Source: Plesiocystis pacifica SIR-1
Lineage (GTDB): Bacteria; Myxococcota_A; Polyangia; Nannocystales; Nannocystaceae
Assembly (NCBI RefSeq): GCF_000170895.1
Contig: NZ_ABCS01000007.1
Location: forward strand, 62,001 to 126,000
Direction of reading: 5' to 3'
DNA: 64,000 bases
Shown: piece by piece, positions 45,296 to 54,333 of the stretch
Layout: each line of letters starts with the position of its first letter
Position numbering within the stretch: position 1 is the first letter of the stretch
Position numbers and translations under genes: made by a program
The notes under the pieces: generated by a model
What the model saw: only the letters and a program-made list of their open reading frames with translations
Told to the model about the DNA's origin: nothing
Database searches by the model: none

Positions 45296-46927
45296 TCAGA
45301 GCCCGCCCTCGAGCAGGCCGATGGCCCGCTCGATGCCCATGACCGTCATCAGCGAGGTCAGCTTGGGGCCCTTTTCGCGGTCGAGGATCAGGTCGTAGAC
45401 CACCGGGAAGAACTGCTTGGGTCCGAGCTCGAGGCCCTCGAACAGAGTCTTCATCACGGGGATGAGCTCGGCCTCGCTCGCGCTCGGGTTGGCCTTCAGC
45501 GCGGTGACCAGGCGCTCGAGGGCGACCTTGGCCTCGCCCTCGAGGCTGCGGCGGATCGGCTCGCGGCGGATCCGGTAGCGGAAGGACTCGGGGGCGTGGT
45601 CCTCGATCCAGTTCCACACGCAGCGCGCCCGCTGGTCGAAGAGCGCCCGCTCGCGCTCGGTGTTCAGCTCGCCCGTGGCCTCGTAGTGGCTCCGGGCCCG
45701 GTCGATGTCGCCGTCGTAGATCTGCAGGATCACCGACAGCGGCCGGAAGCTGGGCTGGAATGGCGGAGTGGTCCCGGCCTCGATGCGCTCGCCCGCCGGG
45801 TCGGCCAGGTCGAGGGTGCGCCGCGCGACGGTCCGCTTTTTGTCCTTGCGCCCGCCGTCGAGGGCCTCGTGGGCCAGGCGCACGGCCCGGTCGTAGTCCT
45901 CGTAGAGCTTGAGCACGTCGAGGTCGAAGCTGATCGCAAACTCGGTGTTGGGCCGGTAGGCGGCGAACAGCCAGCGCAGCATCTTGGGCTCGTAGACCCG
46001 CAGGCAGGTCTCGACGGTGACGACGTTGCCCGAGGAGCTCGAGATCTTGCCGCCCATGCCCTTGATGGACACGAAGTCGTAGGCGACGTAGGCCGGCGCC
46101 CAACCTCCGTAGACCTGATCGACGATCTGCTTGGCGGTGTCGTAGCTGCCGCCCTCGGAGCTGTGGTCCTTGCCGCCGGGCTCGAACATCACCTGCTCCT
46201 CGGCCCAGCGCATCGGCCAGTCGATGCGCCACAGCAGCTTGACGTCGCCGCCCTCGCGCAGGTCAAAGGCGCCCTCGCGGCCCGTGGACTCCACGCGGTA
46301 GCGCACGGTCCAGCCCTCGTTCTCCTCGGGGTCCCAGGTGAAGCTCAGGTCGTCGCGGCCGGTCTCGGGGTCGAAGCCGGCGATCGGCAGCCAGCTCTCG
46401 GGCAGGGGCTCGCGGCGGTACTGATCGAGGATCGCCTTGATCGCGGCGGTGTTCTGAAGGGCCTTGCGGATGCCCTCGGCGTAGGCCCCGGCGCGGTAGC
46501 GCTTGGACTGGCGGATGAACTCGCAGTCGATGCCCAGCGGCTCGATGCTGCGCTCGAGCGCCGCGATGTTGTTGGACGCGTAGCTGTCGAGCTCGCCGTA
46601 GGGGTCGGGGACGTCGGCGATGCTGCGGCGCAGGTTGTCCGTCAGCATGTCCTGCTGCGGCATGCCCTTGGGCACCTTGCGGAACACGTCGAAGTCGTCC
46701 CAGGAGTAGATGAAGCGGACCTTCTTGCCCTGCTCGCCCAGTCGATCACGCAGGGCGCGGGCGACGAGATCGACGGTGATGATCTCGCGGAAGTTGCCGA
46801 CGTGGACCACCCCGGAGGGGGTGATGCCCGCGGCGACGGTGTAGAGCTCGGCCTCGGGGTGCGCGGCGATGGTCCGCGCCGCGGCGTGGTCGGCCCAGTG
46901 GGACAGATAGGGATCCGGCTGTGCCAT
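45296..46927 (-). CDS. lysK: Class I lysyl-tRNA synthetase
   Basis: 543 residues from MAQPDPYLSHWADH. Class I signatures: TPSGVVHVGNFREIITVD (HIGH-like HVGN) and MGGKISSSSGN (KMSKS-like). GGKDHSSEGGSYDTAKQI and FIYSWDDFDVFRKVP also match class I LysRS. It charges tRNA-Lys with lysine. Most bacteria use the unrelated class II enzyme; class I occurs in archaea, spirochaetes and scattered proteobacteria. Whether a class II gene also exists cannot be seen here. The gene stands alone, divergent from the methyltransferase gene. Confidence 0.93.
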   Translation of the reverse strand: MAQPDPYLSHWADHAAARTIAAHPEAELYTVAAGITPSGVVHVGNFREIITVDLVARALRDRLGEQGKKVRFIYSWDDFDVFRKVPKGMPQQDMLTDNLRRSIADVPDPYGELDSYASNNIAALERSIEPLGIDCEFIRQSKRYRAGAYAEGIRKALQNTAAIKAILDQYRREPLPESWLPIAGFDPETGRDDLSFTWDPEENEGWTVRYRVESTGREGAFDLREGGDVKLLWRIDWPMRWAEEQVMFEPGGKDHSSEGGSYDTAKQIVDQVYGGWAPAYVAYDFVSIKGMGGKISSSSGNVVTVETCLRVYEPKMLRWLFAAYRPNTEFAISFDLDVLKLYEDYDRAVRLAHEALDGGRKDKKRTVARRTLDLADPAGERIEAGTTPPFQPSFRPLSVILQIYDGDIDRARSHYEATGELNTERERALFDQRARCVWNWIEDHAPESFRYRIRREPIRRSLEGEAKVALERLVTALKANPSASEAELIPVMKTLFEGLELGPKQFFPVVYDLILDREKGPKLTSLMTVMGIERAIGLLEGGL

Positions 46928-46991
46928 GGGGTCGAGAGCATGATCGATCCCCCCTTGTCTGTCGAGCGTCCGCGGCCGACACTCGCGCATC

Positions 46992-48272
46992 GTGGCGAGC
47001 CGAGCCAAACACGGCCGGGGGCGCGGACCCTCGGGCAAGGGAGGGCCCCCGCGGGGCTCTGGGGGCGCGAACACCCGGCACCGGGTCAAGCTCGCCAAGG
47101 CCCTCGAGCGCGCCGTGGGCCAGGGCCACCCGTGGATCTTCCGCGACGCCCTCGACGAGCGCTTCGCACGGCTCCCGCCGCCGGGCACGGTCGTCACCGT
47201 CCTCGACCGCCAGGGCCGCTTCCTGGCCCGCGGCCTCGCGGAGTCTGGGCCCATCGGCGTGCGCGTGTTCACACGCCGAGACCGACCCGTCGACGCCGCG
47301 CTGATCGCCGAGCGCCTCGACGCCGCGCTGCTCTTGCGTGACCGCTTCGCCCCCGCCGACACCGACGGCCTGCGCCTGGTCCACGGCGAGGGCGACCGGC
47401 TGCCCGGGGTCGTCTGCGATCGCTACGCCGACCACGCCGTGCTCCGCCTCGACGGCGAGGCCATCGAGGGCTGGCGCGCCGTGATCGAAGACCGCCTCGC
47501 CCAGCGCCTGCGCGCCCGCGGGGTCTCGGCGTTCCTGCGCCGCCAGGGCAAGGGCGAGCAAAAGCGCGTCGAGCCCATCTACGGCCGGCTGCCCAGGGCG
47601 CCCATCGTCATGCGCGAGCACGGCATGGACCTGCTGGTCGACCTGGTCCACGGGCAAAAGACCGGCATGTTCCTCGACCACCGCCCCAACCGCCGCAGCG
47701 TCCGGGCGCGGGTCGCCAGCTTGGTCGCGGCCGGCGTCGCGGCGCCGCGGGTCGTCAACCTGTTCGGCTACACCGGGGGCTTCTCCATCGCCGCGGGCCT
47801 CGGCGGGGCCGCCGAGGTGGTCACCGTCGACGTCGCCGCCCCGGCCCTCGACCTGGCCACGCGCTCGTGGCAGCTCAACGCCCTCGAGCCCCACCGCCAC
47901 CGCGCCGCCCCCGTCGAGGTCGAGCGCTGGCTGGCCGAGCAGCGCGAGCGGGCTCCCTTCGACCTGGTCATCGCCGATCCGCCCAGCTTCGCCCCGCGCA
48001 AGAGCGCCCGGGACAAGGGCCTCGCCGCCTACCGAGCCCTGCACACCGCCGCCTTGCCGATCGTCGCCGACGGCGGGCTCTACCTGGGCGCCTCGTGCTC
48101 GAGCCAGGTCGACCGCGCCGCCTTCGAGGACACCCTGCTCAAGGCCGCGCGAGCGTGCAAGGTCGAGCTGCAGGTGCTCGAGCGCAGCGGGGCCGGCTTC
48201 GACCACCCCGTGCCCCTGGGCTTCTCCGAGGGCGAGTACCTCGTGGCGACCCTGTGCCGGGTGCACCGCTAG
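46992..48272 (+). CDS. RlmI-like rRNA (cytosine-C5) methyltransferase
   Basis: 426 residues from a GTG. The N-terminal Lys/Arg/Gly-rich tail is followed by a PUA-like part (GHPWIFRDAL), then DGLRLVHGEGDRLPGVVCDRY and the SAM domain with LVHGQKTGMFLDHRPNRR, VVNLFGYTGGFSIAAGLGGA and IADPPSFAPRK. These fit RlmI/RlmK-L type 23S rRNA C5-cytosine methyltransferases; the exact site is not clear. Its end overlaps the giant sensor gene by four bases, convergent. Confidence 0.85.
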   Translation: MASRAKHGRGRGPSGKGGPPRGSGGANTRHRVKLAKALERAVGQGHPWIFRDALDERFARLPPPGTVVTVLDRQGRFLARGLAESGPIGVRVFTRRDRPVDAALIAERLDAALLLRDRFAPADTDGLRLVHGEGDRLPGVVCDRYADHAVLRLDGEAIEGWRAVIEDRLAQRLRARGVSAFLRRQGKGEQKRVEPIYGRLPRAPIVMREHGMDLLVDLVHGQKTGMFLDHRPNRRSVRARVASLVAAGVAAPRVVNLFGYTGGFSIAAGLGGAAEVVTVDVAAPALDLATRSWQLNALEPHRHRAAPVEVERWLAEQRERAPFDLVIADPPSFAPRKSARDKGLAAYRALHTAALPIVADGGLYLGASCSSQVDRAAFEDTLLKAARACKVELQVLERSGAGFDHPVPLGFSEGEYLVATLCRVHR

Positions 48273-51200
48273 TCCTGGTACTCGCCCGGCATCACCACCG
48301 GCAGGTCGAGGTGGAAGGTCGTGCCCTCCCCCGGCTTCGTCTCGACCCACAGCTCGCCGCCGTGATCCCGGGCGATGCCGTGGCTCAGCGAGAGCCCCAG
48401 GCCCGTGCCCTGGTCGCGTCCCTTGGTGGTGAAGAAGGGGTCGAAGATGTGGGCGAGGACCTCGTCGGGGATGCCGGTGCCGGTGTCGGTGACCGAGAGC
48501 CGGACCCAGCGCGGGTCGCCGTCGGGGTCCTCGTCTGGATCGCGCGCGTCTTCGTCGAAGCCGACCAGGATCGGCGAGACCCCCGAGGTCTCCTTGTTGG
48601 GCTTGTCGCCCTTGGTCAGCCCGGCCTTGGACTCGGGGCCCTCGCCCTCGACCAGCGTCTCCGAGTCCTCGTCGGGCTCGGGCTCGCCGCGGACCCGGAC
48701 CGCGGCCGCGCTGAGCCGGATGATCTTGCGCTCGTCGTGGCCCTTCCAGCGCTCGTTGATCGCGTCGCGGGCGTTGGTCACCAGGTTCATCACGATCTGC
48801 TGGATCTGCTGGCTGTGGCACAGCACCTCCGGCAGGTTGATGGGGATCTCGTTGCGCAGGTCGATCTGGTCCTTGCGCAGGGTGCTGCGGATCAGCGACA
48901 GGGTCGAGCCGACGATCTTGCTGATCTGCGTGGGCGTGCGCTTGGGCGCGTTGTCCCGGCGCGAGAAGGCCAGCAGGTCGCGGACGATGGTCGCCACGCG
49001 CTCGGCCTCGCCGGCGATCTCGCCCGCGAACTCGCTGACCAGCTCGGGCTCCTCGCGGCTCATGCCGAGCAGCTCGGCGTAGTTGAGGATGCCCTGGACC
49101 GGGTTGTTGATCTCGTGGGCGACGCCGCTGGCCAGGGTGCCGATGGACTCGAGGCGCTGCTGCTGGCGCAGCTGGGCCTCGAGCTCGAGGCGGCGCGCGT
49201 CGGCGTTCTTGCGCTCGGTGATCTCGGTCGCGATGACCATGACCCGGCGCGGCTCGTCCTCGATCTCGATGGGCGCGATGTGGGCCTCGTACCAGCGCCG
49301 CGTGCCCTTGCCCCGCCCCGAGGAGGCCGCCTTGGTGATGCAGATCTCGGCCTCGCCCCGGCGGCCCTGCTCGAGCGCGGCCTCGATCGCGCCCTCCCAG
49401 ACCTCGACGCTCTCGTCCTCCATCGCCGGGGCCTGCCCGGGCACCCAGCCCGGCAGCGGGCGGTTGACGAAGGTCAGGTCGCCGTGGTCGTCGAGCAGCG
49501 CGATGATGTCCGGGGCGCCGTCGACCAGCGAGCGCCACTGGACCTCGCTGCGGCGCAGGGCCCGGTAGAGGTTGGCGTTGTCGAGGGCGCCGCCGGCCTG
49601 AGCAGCCACGAAGTCGAGCACGCCCAGGCGGTCCTCGCTGAAGCAGGACGCCGACTGGCGGTTCTCGAGCACCAGCGCCCCGAGCCGGCGCTTGCCCTTG
49701 CCGATCGGCATGCACAGCAGCGAGCGCACCCCCGTCCGGCTGATGTAGGAGTCCGAGGCGAAGCGCACGTCGACGCGGGCGTCGTCGAGGACCACGGTCT
49801 TGTCGGTGCGGATCACGTACTCGACGACGGAGACCGGGACCATGGCCGCGGCGCTGCCGAGCTCGAGGGGCGGGACGATGGTCTGGACCCGCCGGCTCAT
49901 GCCGCCCAGGGCCGCCAGGCACAGGCCGTCCTCGGTCTCGACCAAGAGCGCGCCGCGGTCGGCCCCGGCGTTGGTCATCGCCGCCTCGAGCACCTTGCAG
50001 ATCACCGCCTCGGGGTCGAGCTCCTCGGAGATCGCGGTCAGCGTGGTCGTGATCGTCTCGAGGTCGAGGGCCAGGTTCGCGTGGCGGTTGCTGCTCGAGC
50101 CGCGGCCCTTGGCCCGCCGCGTGGGGATGGCGTCGTTGTCGTTGAGCCCGAACTGGTCCTCGAGCTGGCGCAGCTTGGCCCGCGCGCCCCACAGCCGGTA
50201 GAGCTCCCAGGCCTCCTGGCGCGGCCCCTGGGCGAGCACGGCGTAGGCCCGGCGCTCCATGTGGGCGGCCATGCGCTCGCAGGCCAGGGCCGCGACGTAG
50301 AGGCACCCGCGGACGTTGGCCTCGGCCCGGGTCTGCTCGTAGAGGCCCATGGCGCGCTCGTCGTCGCCGTCGAGGACGGCGAGCTCGGCGGCCACGAAGT
50401 CGCGGTAGTGGCCGAAATTGTGCGGGCTGTCGTGGGCCCAGCGCTGCAGCAGGTCGAGCTGCTCGACGATCACCCGGCGGCGTCGACGGTGGCCCCGGCC
50501 GTCGAGCTCGGCGCCCTCGCGCTCGAGCTCCATGGCCGTGGCCAGGGCGTAGAGCAGGGCCGCCCGCGGGGTCGACCACGAGCCGCGCAGGACCTCGGCG
50601 AAGTCGGTGATGCGCAGGCAGTAGGCGAGCGCGGCCTCGGCCTCGCCCATGATCAGGTGGAACATCGCCCGGACCACGCAGTTGGCGTAGAACCACACCC
50701 GGTTGTCCGTCTCGGGGTCGAACTCGCCGGGCTCGACGGGCACGACCCGCGGGGTGTCCTCGTCGCGCGCGAGCTCCCCGAATTCGGCGTCGAGGTCACC
50801 GACCAGGGCCGCGAGCAGGCTGCCGTTGACCCGAAAGATCTCGGAGATGCCCTTGGACAGCCGCGCGCCGATGTCCTGGTGGACGCGCTGGGTGAACTCC
50901 AGCAGGCCGCGCAGGTCCGTCCCGACCTCGGGGTGCACGCTCAGGCCGAGGGCCGCGACGTAGCCCGCGTTCTCGAAGTCGCCGATCACCAGCGCCCGCT
51001 CGTAGGTCACGTCGAGGCGGGCGACGCAGTCCTTGTAGGGCCGGCTCATGTGCCACACGAACAGCGCCCCGCCCATCTCGGCGCGCACGGCCGAGAGCGT
51101 GGGCTGCTCGCCGTCGACCAGCGCCATGGCCTGGTCGGCGAGCGCCCCCGCAGGCACGGGCCGACGCAGCACCCAGCCCACCGCCATGGCCAGCTGGGCG

Positions 51201-53998
51201 AAGGCCGAGCCGGTCCCCGGGTGCTTGCCGTGGTCGAGGAACAGGCGGACCTGGAAGGCCGTCAGCTCCGCGAACAGCAAGGGCGCGACGATGTAGCTCG
51301 AGGTCACCAGCGCCGAGCTGATCTCCATGGCCGCGCACGCGACCGGGTCCGTCATGCTCGGCCACTCGCCCAGCTCGACCTCGCTCAGCTTGCGCACGCC
51401 CATCCACGCGCGGACCACCGAGACCAGCACGCGGACCCGGCTCGGCTCGCGGTTGAGCTTGAAGCCGCACTCGGCCAGGCCGCGCAGGCCGACCTCGAGG
51501 GCCGCCGCCGCCTCGCCCTGGAGCACCAGCAGGCGCGTGCGCTGGGCGACCAGCTGGGCGCGCTGGACCGGGCTGAGGGCCCAGCCGCCGAGCTCCTCGA
51601 AGATCGAGGTCGCGACGTCGGCGCGGCCCGAGAGCGACAGCGCGAGGGCCCGAGACAAGGTGATCTCGAACAATCGATCGTCGATCGCCTCGGCCGAGGG
51701 CCGGCGCTCGTGGAGCACCTCGAGGGCCATGTTGAGCGCGCTCATGGCCATGTCGTAGGCGGCCAGCTCGAGGCAGCACTTGCCCGCCTCGAGCTGCAGC
51801 GCGACCAGGCGCGCGCGGCTGTGCTCGTCGTGGTCGGCGTGGGCGCGGCTTTGGCCCAGGTAGTGCACGGCCGTGAAGAACTCGAGCCGCGTCGGCTCGC
51901 CCTCGAGCAGGGCCCGGCCGCGGCGGGTGTAGAGCTCGCGCCGCGTCGTCGCGCTCATCTGGTTGACCGCGAACTCGCGGACCCGGGCCCGGCGAAAGCG
52001 GTAGCCGGTGCGCGTGGCGAGGAGCAGGTCGTCCTCGAGCAAGGGCTGGAGCAGCTTCAGGGTGTCCCGCGGCGCGCGATCGGTCGCGACGCACAGCTCG
52101 TTGAGGTCGAAGGCCGAGCCCAGGCACGCGGCCTCGCGCAGCAAGGCCGCCGAGTCCCGCGGCAGGTCGCTGACCCGGGCGTCGATCAGCCCGTAGATGT
52201 CCGCGGGGATCGACGCGGTCTCGAACTCCTCGAGGCTCCACCGCCAACGCGACTGACCAGCCCCTCGCTCCTCGTCCACGAGCACGCGCTCGAGCAGGCC
52301 CATGCGCAGCAGGTGCTCGAGCAGCAGGAACACGAACTCGGGGTTGTTGGAGGTCCGCGAGGTGATGAAGCGGGCGAAGTCCTCGTCGCGGATGCCGAGC
52401 ATGGCGTCGAGGAACTCGGTCACCGCCGAGTCCGTCAGCGCGCGCAGGTCGACGGCCCGGCCGTTGCGCTCGCGGTTGCGCAGCGCCGCCGCGAGCACGC
52501 GGATCGGGTGGCCCTCGTGGACCGCGTCGCGCCGGCTCGTGCACACGAACAGGGTCGAGCCGCAGTCGCTGCGGTCGAGCAGGATGTTGAGCAGCTCGAG
52601 GCTGCCCGAGTCCGCCGAGTGCAGGTTCTCGAGGATCAGCGCCAGGTCGCCCAGCTCGGCCAGGCAGCCCAGCAAGCGCGCGAGGGCGAGGTGGAAGCGG
52701 TTGCGGGCCTCGTTGAGGCTCATCGCCGCCGGCTCGGCCACGGGCTCGTCGAGCAAGCGGCGCAGGTTGGGCAGGTAGTCGACGAGCACCGCCGCGAGGA
52801 TCCCGACGCGCTCGCGGACCAGGACCTCAAAGCGCCCGAGCTCCTCGTGGCCGAGGAGCAGCTGGCCGATGGCGTCGTCGATGGCCGCGAACCAGCCGGC
52901 GTAGGGGACCGCCCGGTTGCCCTCGAAGCTCCCGCGACCGAGCAGGCCGCGGCGCTGGATCATCACGTCCTCGAGCTCCTCGGTCAGCGCCGACTTGCCC
53001 GAGCCCGAGGCCCCCGAGAGCAGCACCACCCGCGGCCGATCGCCCCGCGCCGCCCGCTCGAGCTCGCTGGTCAGCAAGGTCAGCTCGCGCTCGCGGCCGT
53101 GCAGCGCCCCCGAGAGCGCCGGCAGCTCGAGCACGTCGGCGACGCCCAGCTCGAACTCGACCTCGGCCAGCTCCGTGCCCGCGTCGACCTCGGCCTTGAG
53201 CCGGCGCAGGTCCGCGGCCACCCCCACGGCGCTGTGGTAGCGGTCCTCGGGCTGCTTCTCGAGCAGCTTCATGACCAGACGATCGAGGGCCGGCGGCAGC
53301 TCCGGGCGGTGCAGGTTGGGCGGCTCGGGGGTCTCGAACAGGTGCGCGTCCTCGAGCTCCTCGGCGGAGTCGCCCGCGAAGGGCGGGACGCCCGTGAGCA
53401 GCTCGTAGAAGGTCGCGCCGAGGGCGTAGAGGTCCGTGTGCGGCCCGGGTTGATGGCGCGTGCGACCGCTGAGCTCGGGCGCGGCGTAGCGGACCATGTT
53501 GGCGTAGAGCTCGATGTCGTCGGGGTCGAGGAGCTCGTGCTCGATGGCCGCCGCGGTCCCGAAGTCGAGGACGTAGACCTCCCCGCCGCCGTGGCCCACG
53601 CGGACCGAGGCCGGGCTCAGGGTCCACGCGAGCAGGCGCCGGGCGTGGAGCTGCACCAGGGCCTCGGCCAGCTCCCGGGCGACCGGCAAGAAGGTGTCCA
53701 GGGGCATGGCCTGGTTGGCGCTGAACTCCGAGAGGTCGACGCTCGGCACCCGCTCGGACAGCACGACCAGCTGCTCTCGGGTCTGCTCGACGCCGACGAT
53801 CGGCACCACCCCGCGCAGCTCGTGGGCCCGGGCCAGCTCGCACTCGAAGGCGAGATGATCGCCGACCCCCGCCACGCTCAGGTCGAACACACGCGCGATC
53901 ACCTCGAGCCCGTCATCGCGGACGGCCTCATAGGTTCTGGAGAACCGCGTTGCCCGGATGAGCTCGACGGTCGAGTAGCCGGTGATCGGCAGTCCCAT
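48269..53998 (-). CDS. Giant pseudokinase/ATPase/TPR/GAF/PAS/histidine kinase
   Basis: 1909 residues. Order: kinase-like domain (1-270) with VLDFGTA and YAAPEL but no usual ATP lysine motif (VIARVFDL) and no HRDxKPxN (LAWTLSPASVRV instead), so it looks inactive. Then an AAA/NACHT-like ATPase (Walker A SGASGSGKSAL near 326), a helical TPR-like region (about 700-1250), a GAF domain (about 1310-1480), a PAS-like region (RSLVDGAPDIIALLDDHGDL), and a histidine kinase with H-box SGVAHEINNPVQGILNYAEL (near 1620) and the G-box GTGLGLSLSHGIARDHGG. No receiver or output domain is attached, so a separate regulator should exist. This combination occurs in myxobacteria and cyanobacteria. An additional low-complexity acidic insert lies within the ATPase domain of the kinase. 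Confidence 0.88.
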   Translation of the reverse strand: MGLPITGYSTVELIRATRFSRTYEAVRDDGLEVIARVFDLSVAGVGDHLAFECELARAHELRGVVPIVGVEQTREQLVVLSERVPSVDLSEFSANQAMPLDTFLPVARELAEALVQLHARRLLAWTLSPASVRVGHGGGEVYVLDFGTAAAIEHELLDPDDIELYANMVRYAAPELSGRTRHQPGPHTDLYALGATFYELLTGVPPFAGDSAEELEDAHLFETPEPPNLHRPELPPALDRLVMKLLEKQPEDRYHSAVGVAADLRRLKAEVDAGTELAEVEFELGVADVLELPALSGALHGRERELTLLTSELERAARGDRPRVVLLSGASGSGKSALTEELEDVMIQRRGLLGRGSFEGNRAVPYAGWFAAIDDAIGQLLLGHEELGRFEVLVRERVGILAAVLVDYLPNLRRLLDEPVAEPAAMSLNEARNRFHLALARLLGCLAELGDLALILENLHSADSGSLELLNILLDRSDCGSTLFVCTSRRDAVHEGHPIRVLAAALRNRERNGRAVDLRALTDSAVTEFLDAMLGIRDEDFARFITSRTSNNPEFVFLLLEHLLRMGLLERVLVDEERGAGQSRWRWSLEEFETASIPADIYGLIDARVSDLPRDSAALLREAACLGSAFDLNELCVATDRAPRDTLKLLQPLLEDDLLLATRTGYRFRRARVREFAVNQMSATTRRELYTRRGRALLEGEPTRLEFFTAVHYLGQSRAHADHDEHSRARLVALQLEAGKCCLELAAYDMAMSALNMALEVLHERRPSAEAIDDRLFEITLSRALALSLSGRADVATSIFEELGGWALSPVQRAQLVAQRTRLLVLQGEAAAALEVGLRGLAECGFKLNREPSRVRVLVSVVRAWMGVRKLSEVELGEWPSMTDPVACAAMEISSALVTSSYIVAPLLFAELTAFQVRLFLDHGKHPGTGSAFAQLAMAVGWVLRRPVPAGALADQAMALVDGEQPTLSAVRAEMGGALFVWHMSRPYKDCVARLDVTYERALVIGDFENAGYVAALGLSVHPEVGTDLRGLLEFTQRVHQDIGARLSKGISEIFRVNGSLLAALVGDLDAEFGELARDEDTPRVVPVEPGEFDPETDNRVWFYANCVVRAMFHLIMGEAEAALAYCLRITDFAEVLRGSWSTPRAALLYALATAMELEREGAELDGRGHRRRRRVIVEQLDLLQRWAHDSPHNFGHYRDFVAAELAVLDGDDERAMGLYEQTRAEANVRGCLYVAALACERMAAHMERRAYAVLAQGPRQEAWELYRLWGARAKLRQLEDQFGLNDNDAIPTRRAKGRGSSSNRHANLALDLETITTTLTAISEELDPEAVICKVLEAAMTNAGADRGALLVETEDGLCLAALGGMSRRVQTIVPPLELGSAAAMVPVSVVEYVIRTDKTVVLDDARVDVRFASDSYISRTGVRSLLCMPIGKGKRRLGALVLENRQSASCFSEDRLGVLDFVAAQAGGALDNANLYRALRRSEVQWRSLVDGAPDIIALLDDHGDLTFVNRPLPGWVPGQAPAMEDESVEVWEGAIEAALEQGRRGEAEICITKAASSGRGKGTRRWYEAHIAPIEIEDEPRRVMVIATEITERKNADARRLELEAQLRQQQRLESIGTLASGVAHEINNPVQGILNYAELLGMSREEPELVSEFAGEIAGEAERVATIVRDLLAFSRRDNAPKRTPTQISKIVGSTLSLIRSTLRKDQIDLRNEIPINLPEVLCHSQQIQQIVMNLVTNARDAINERWKGHDERKIIRLSAAAVRVRGEPEPDEDSETLVEGEGPESKAGLTKGDKPNKETSGVSPILVGFDEDARDPDEDPDGDPRWVRLSVTDTGTGIPDEVLAHIFDPFFTTKGRDQGTGLGLSLSHGIARDHGGELWVETKPGEGTTFHLDLPVVMPGEYQD

Positions 53999-54000
53999 GC

Positions 54001-54333
54001 GTGGATTGACCCTGCGTCAGGGTGTCCCTAGTTTTGGCATGAAAACCCGACCCACAGCTACCAAGCTGGCGTCAGCGTGCGATCTCGGGCGGCCAGACCG
54101 ATCTTGAGGGTGGGGTCGTGCCCCATGCGCGTCATGCCCTGCGCGCCTCGATGATCGGCTGGTCATCTACCGCCGCCGCCCTAGGGGCAATGTGCACCGC
54201 CGTTCTCGGCCAGGAATGACCCACTGAACCACAAGTGCACTCTCGCCCCTCGGCGGGACCACGGGCCTCTTTGTGGTCCATGGCCAATGCCCTCGACGGG
54301 TGATGATCGATGGATCACCCACGCCCACACCCC
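54001..54333. other. Intergenic region upstream of the giant sensor gene
   Basis: About 330 bases without a convincing gene. It holds the upstream region of the giant sensor gene (minus). Near its right end is a GGGTGAT/ATCACCC hairpin (54298-54320), 14 bases after the stop codon of the next minus gene, which could help terminate that gene. No T-run follows. I see no tRNA or other RNA gene. Confidence 0.4.

Noticed and set aside
46746-50696. A 1316-residue minus frame overlapping LysRS and the sensor gene
   Set aside because: Runs in another frame of the sensor gene and antisense to the RlmI-like gene; low-complexity Arg/Gly sequence.
47867-54031. A 2054-residue open frame on the plus strand opposite the giant sensor gene
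   Set aside because: Arg/Gly/Val-rich, no recognisable motif, and antisense to a protein with clear domains.
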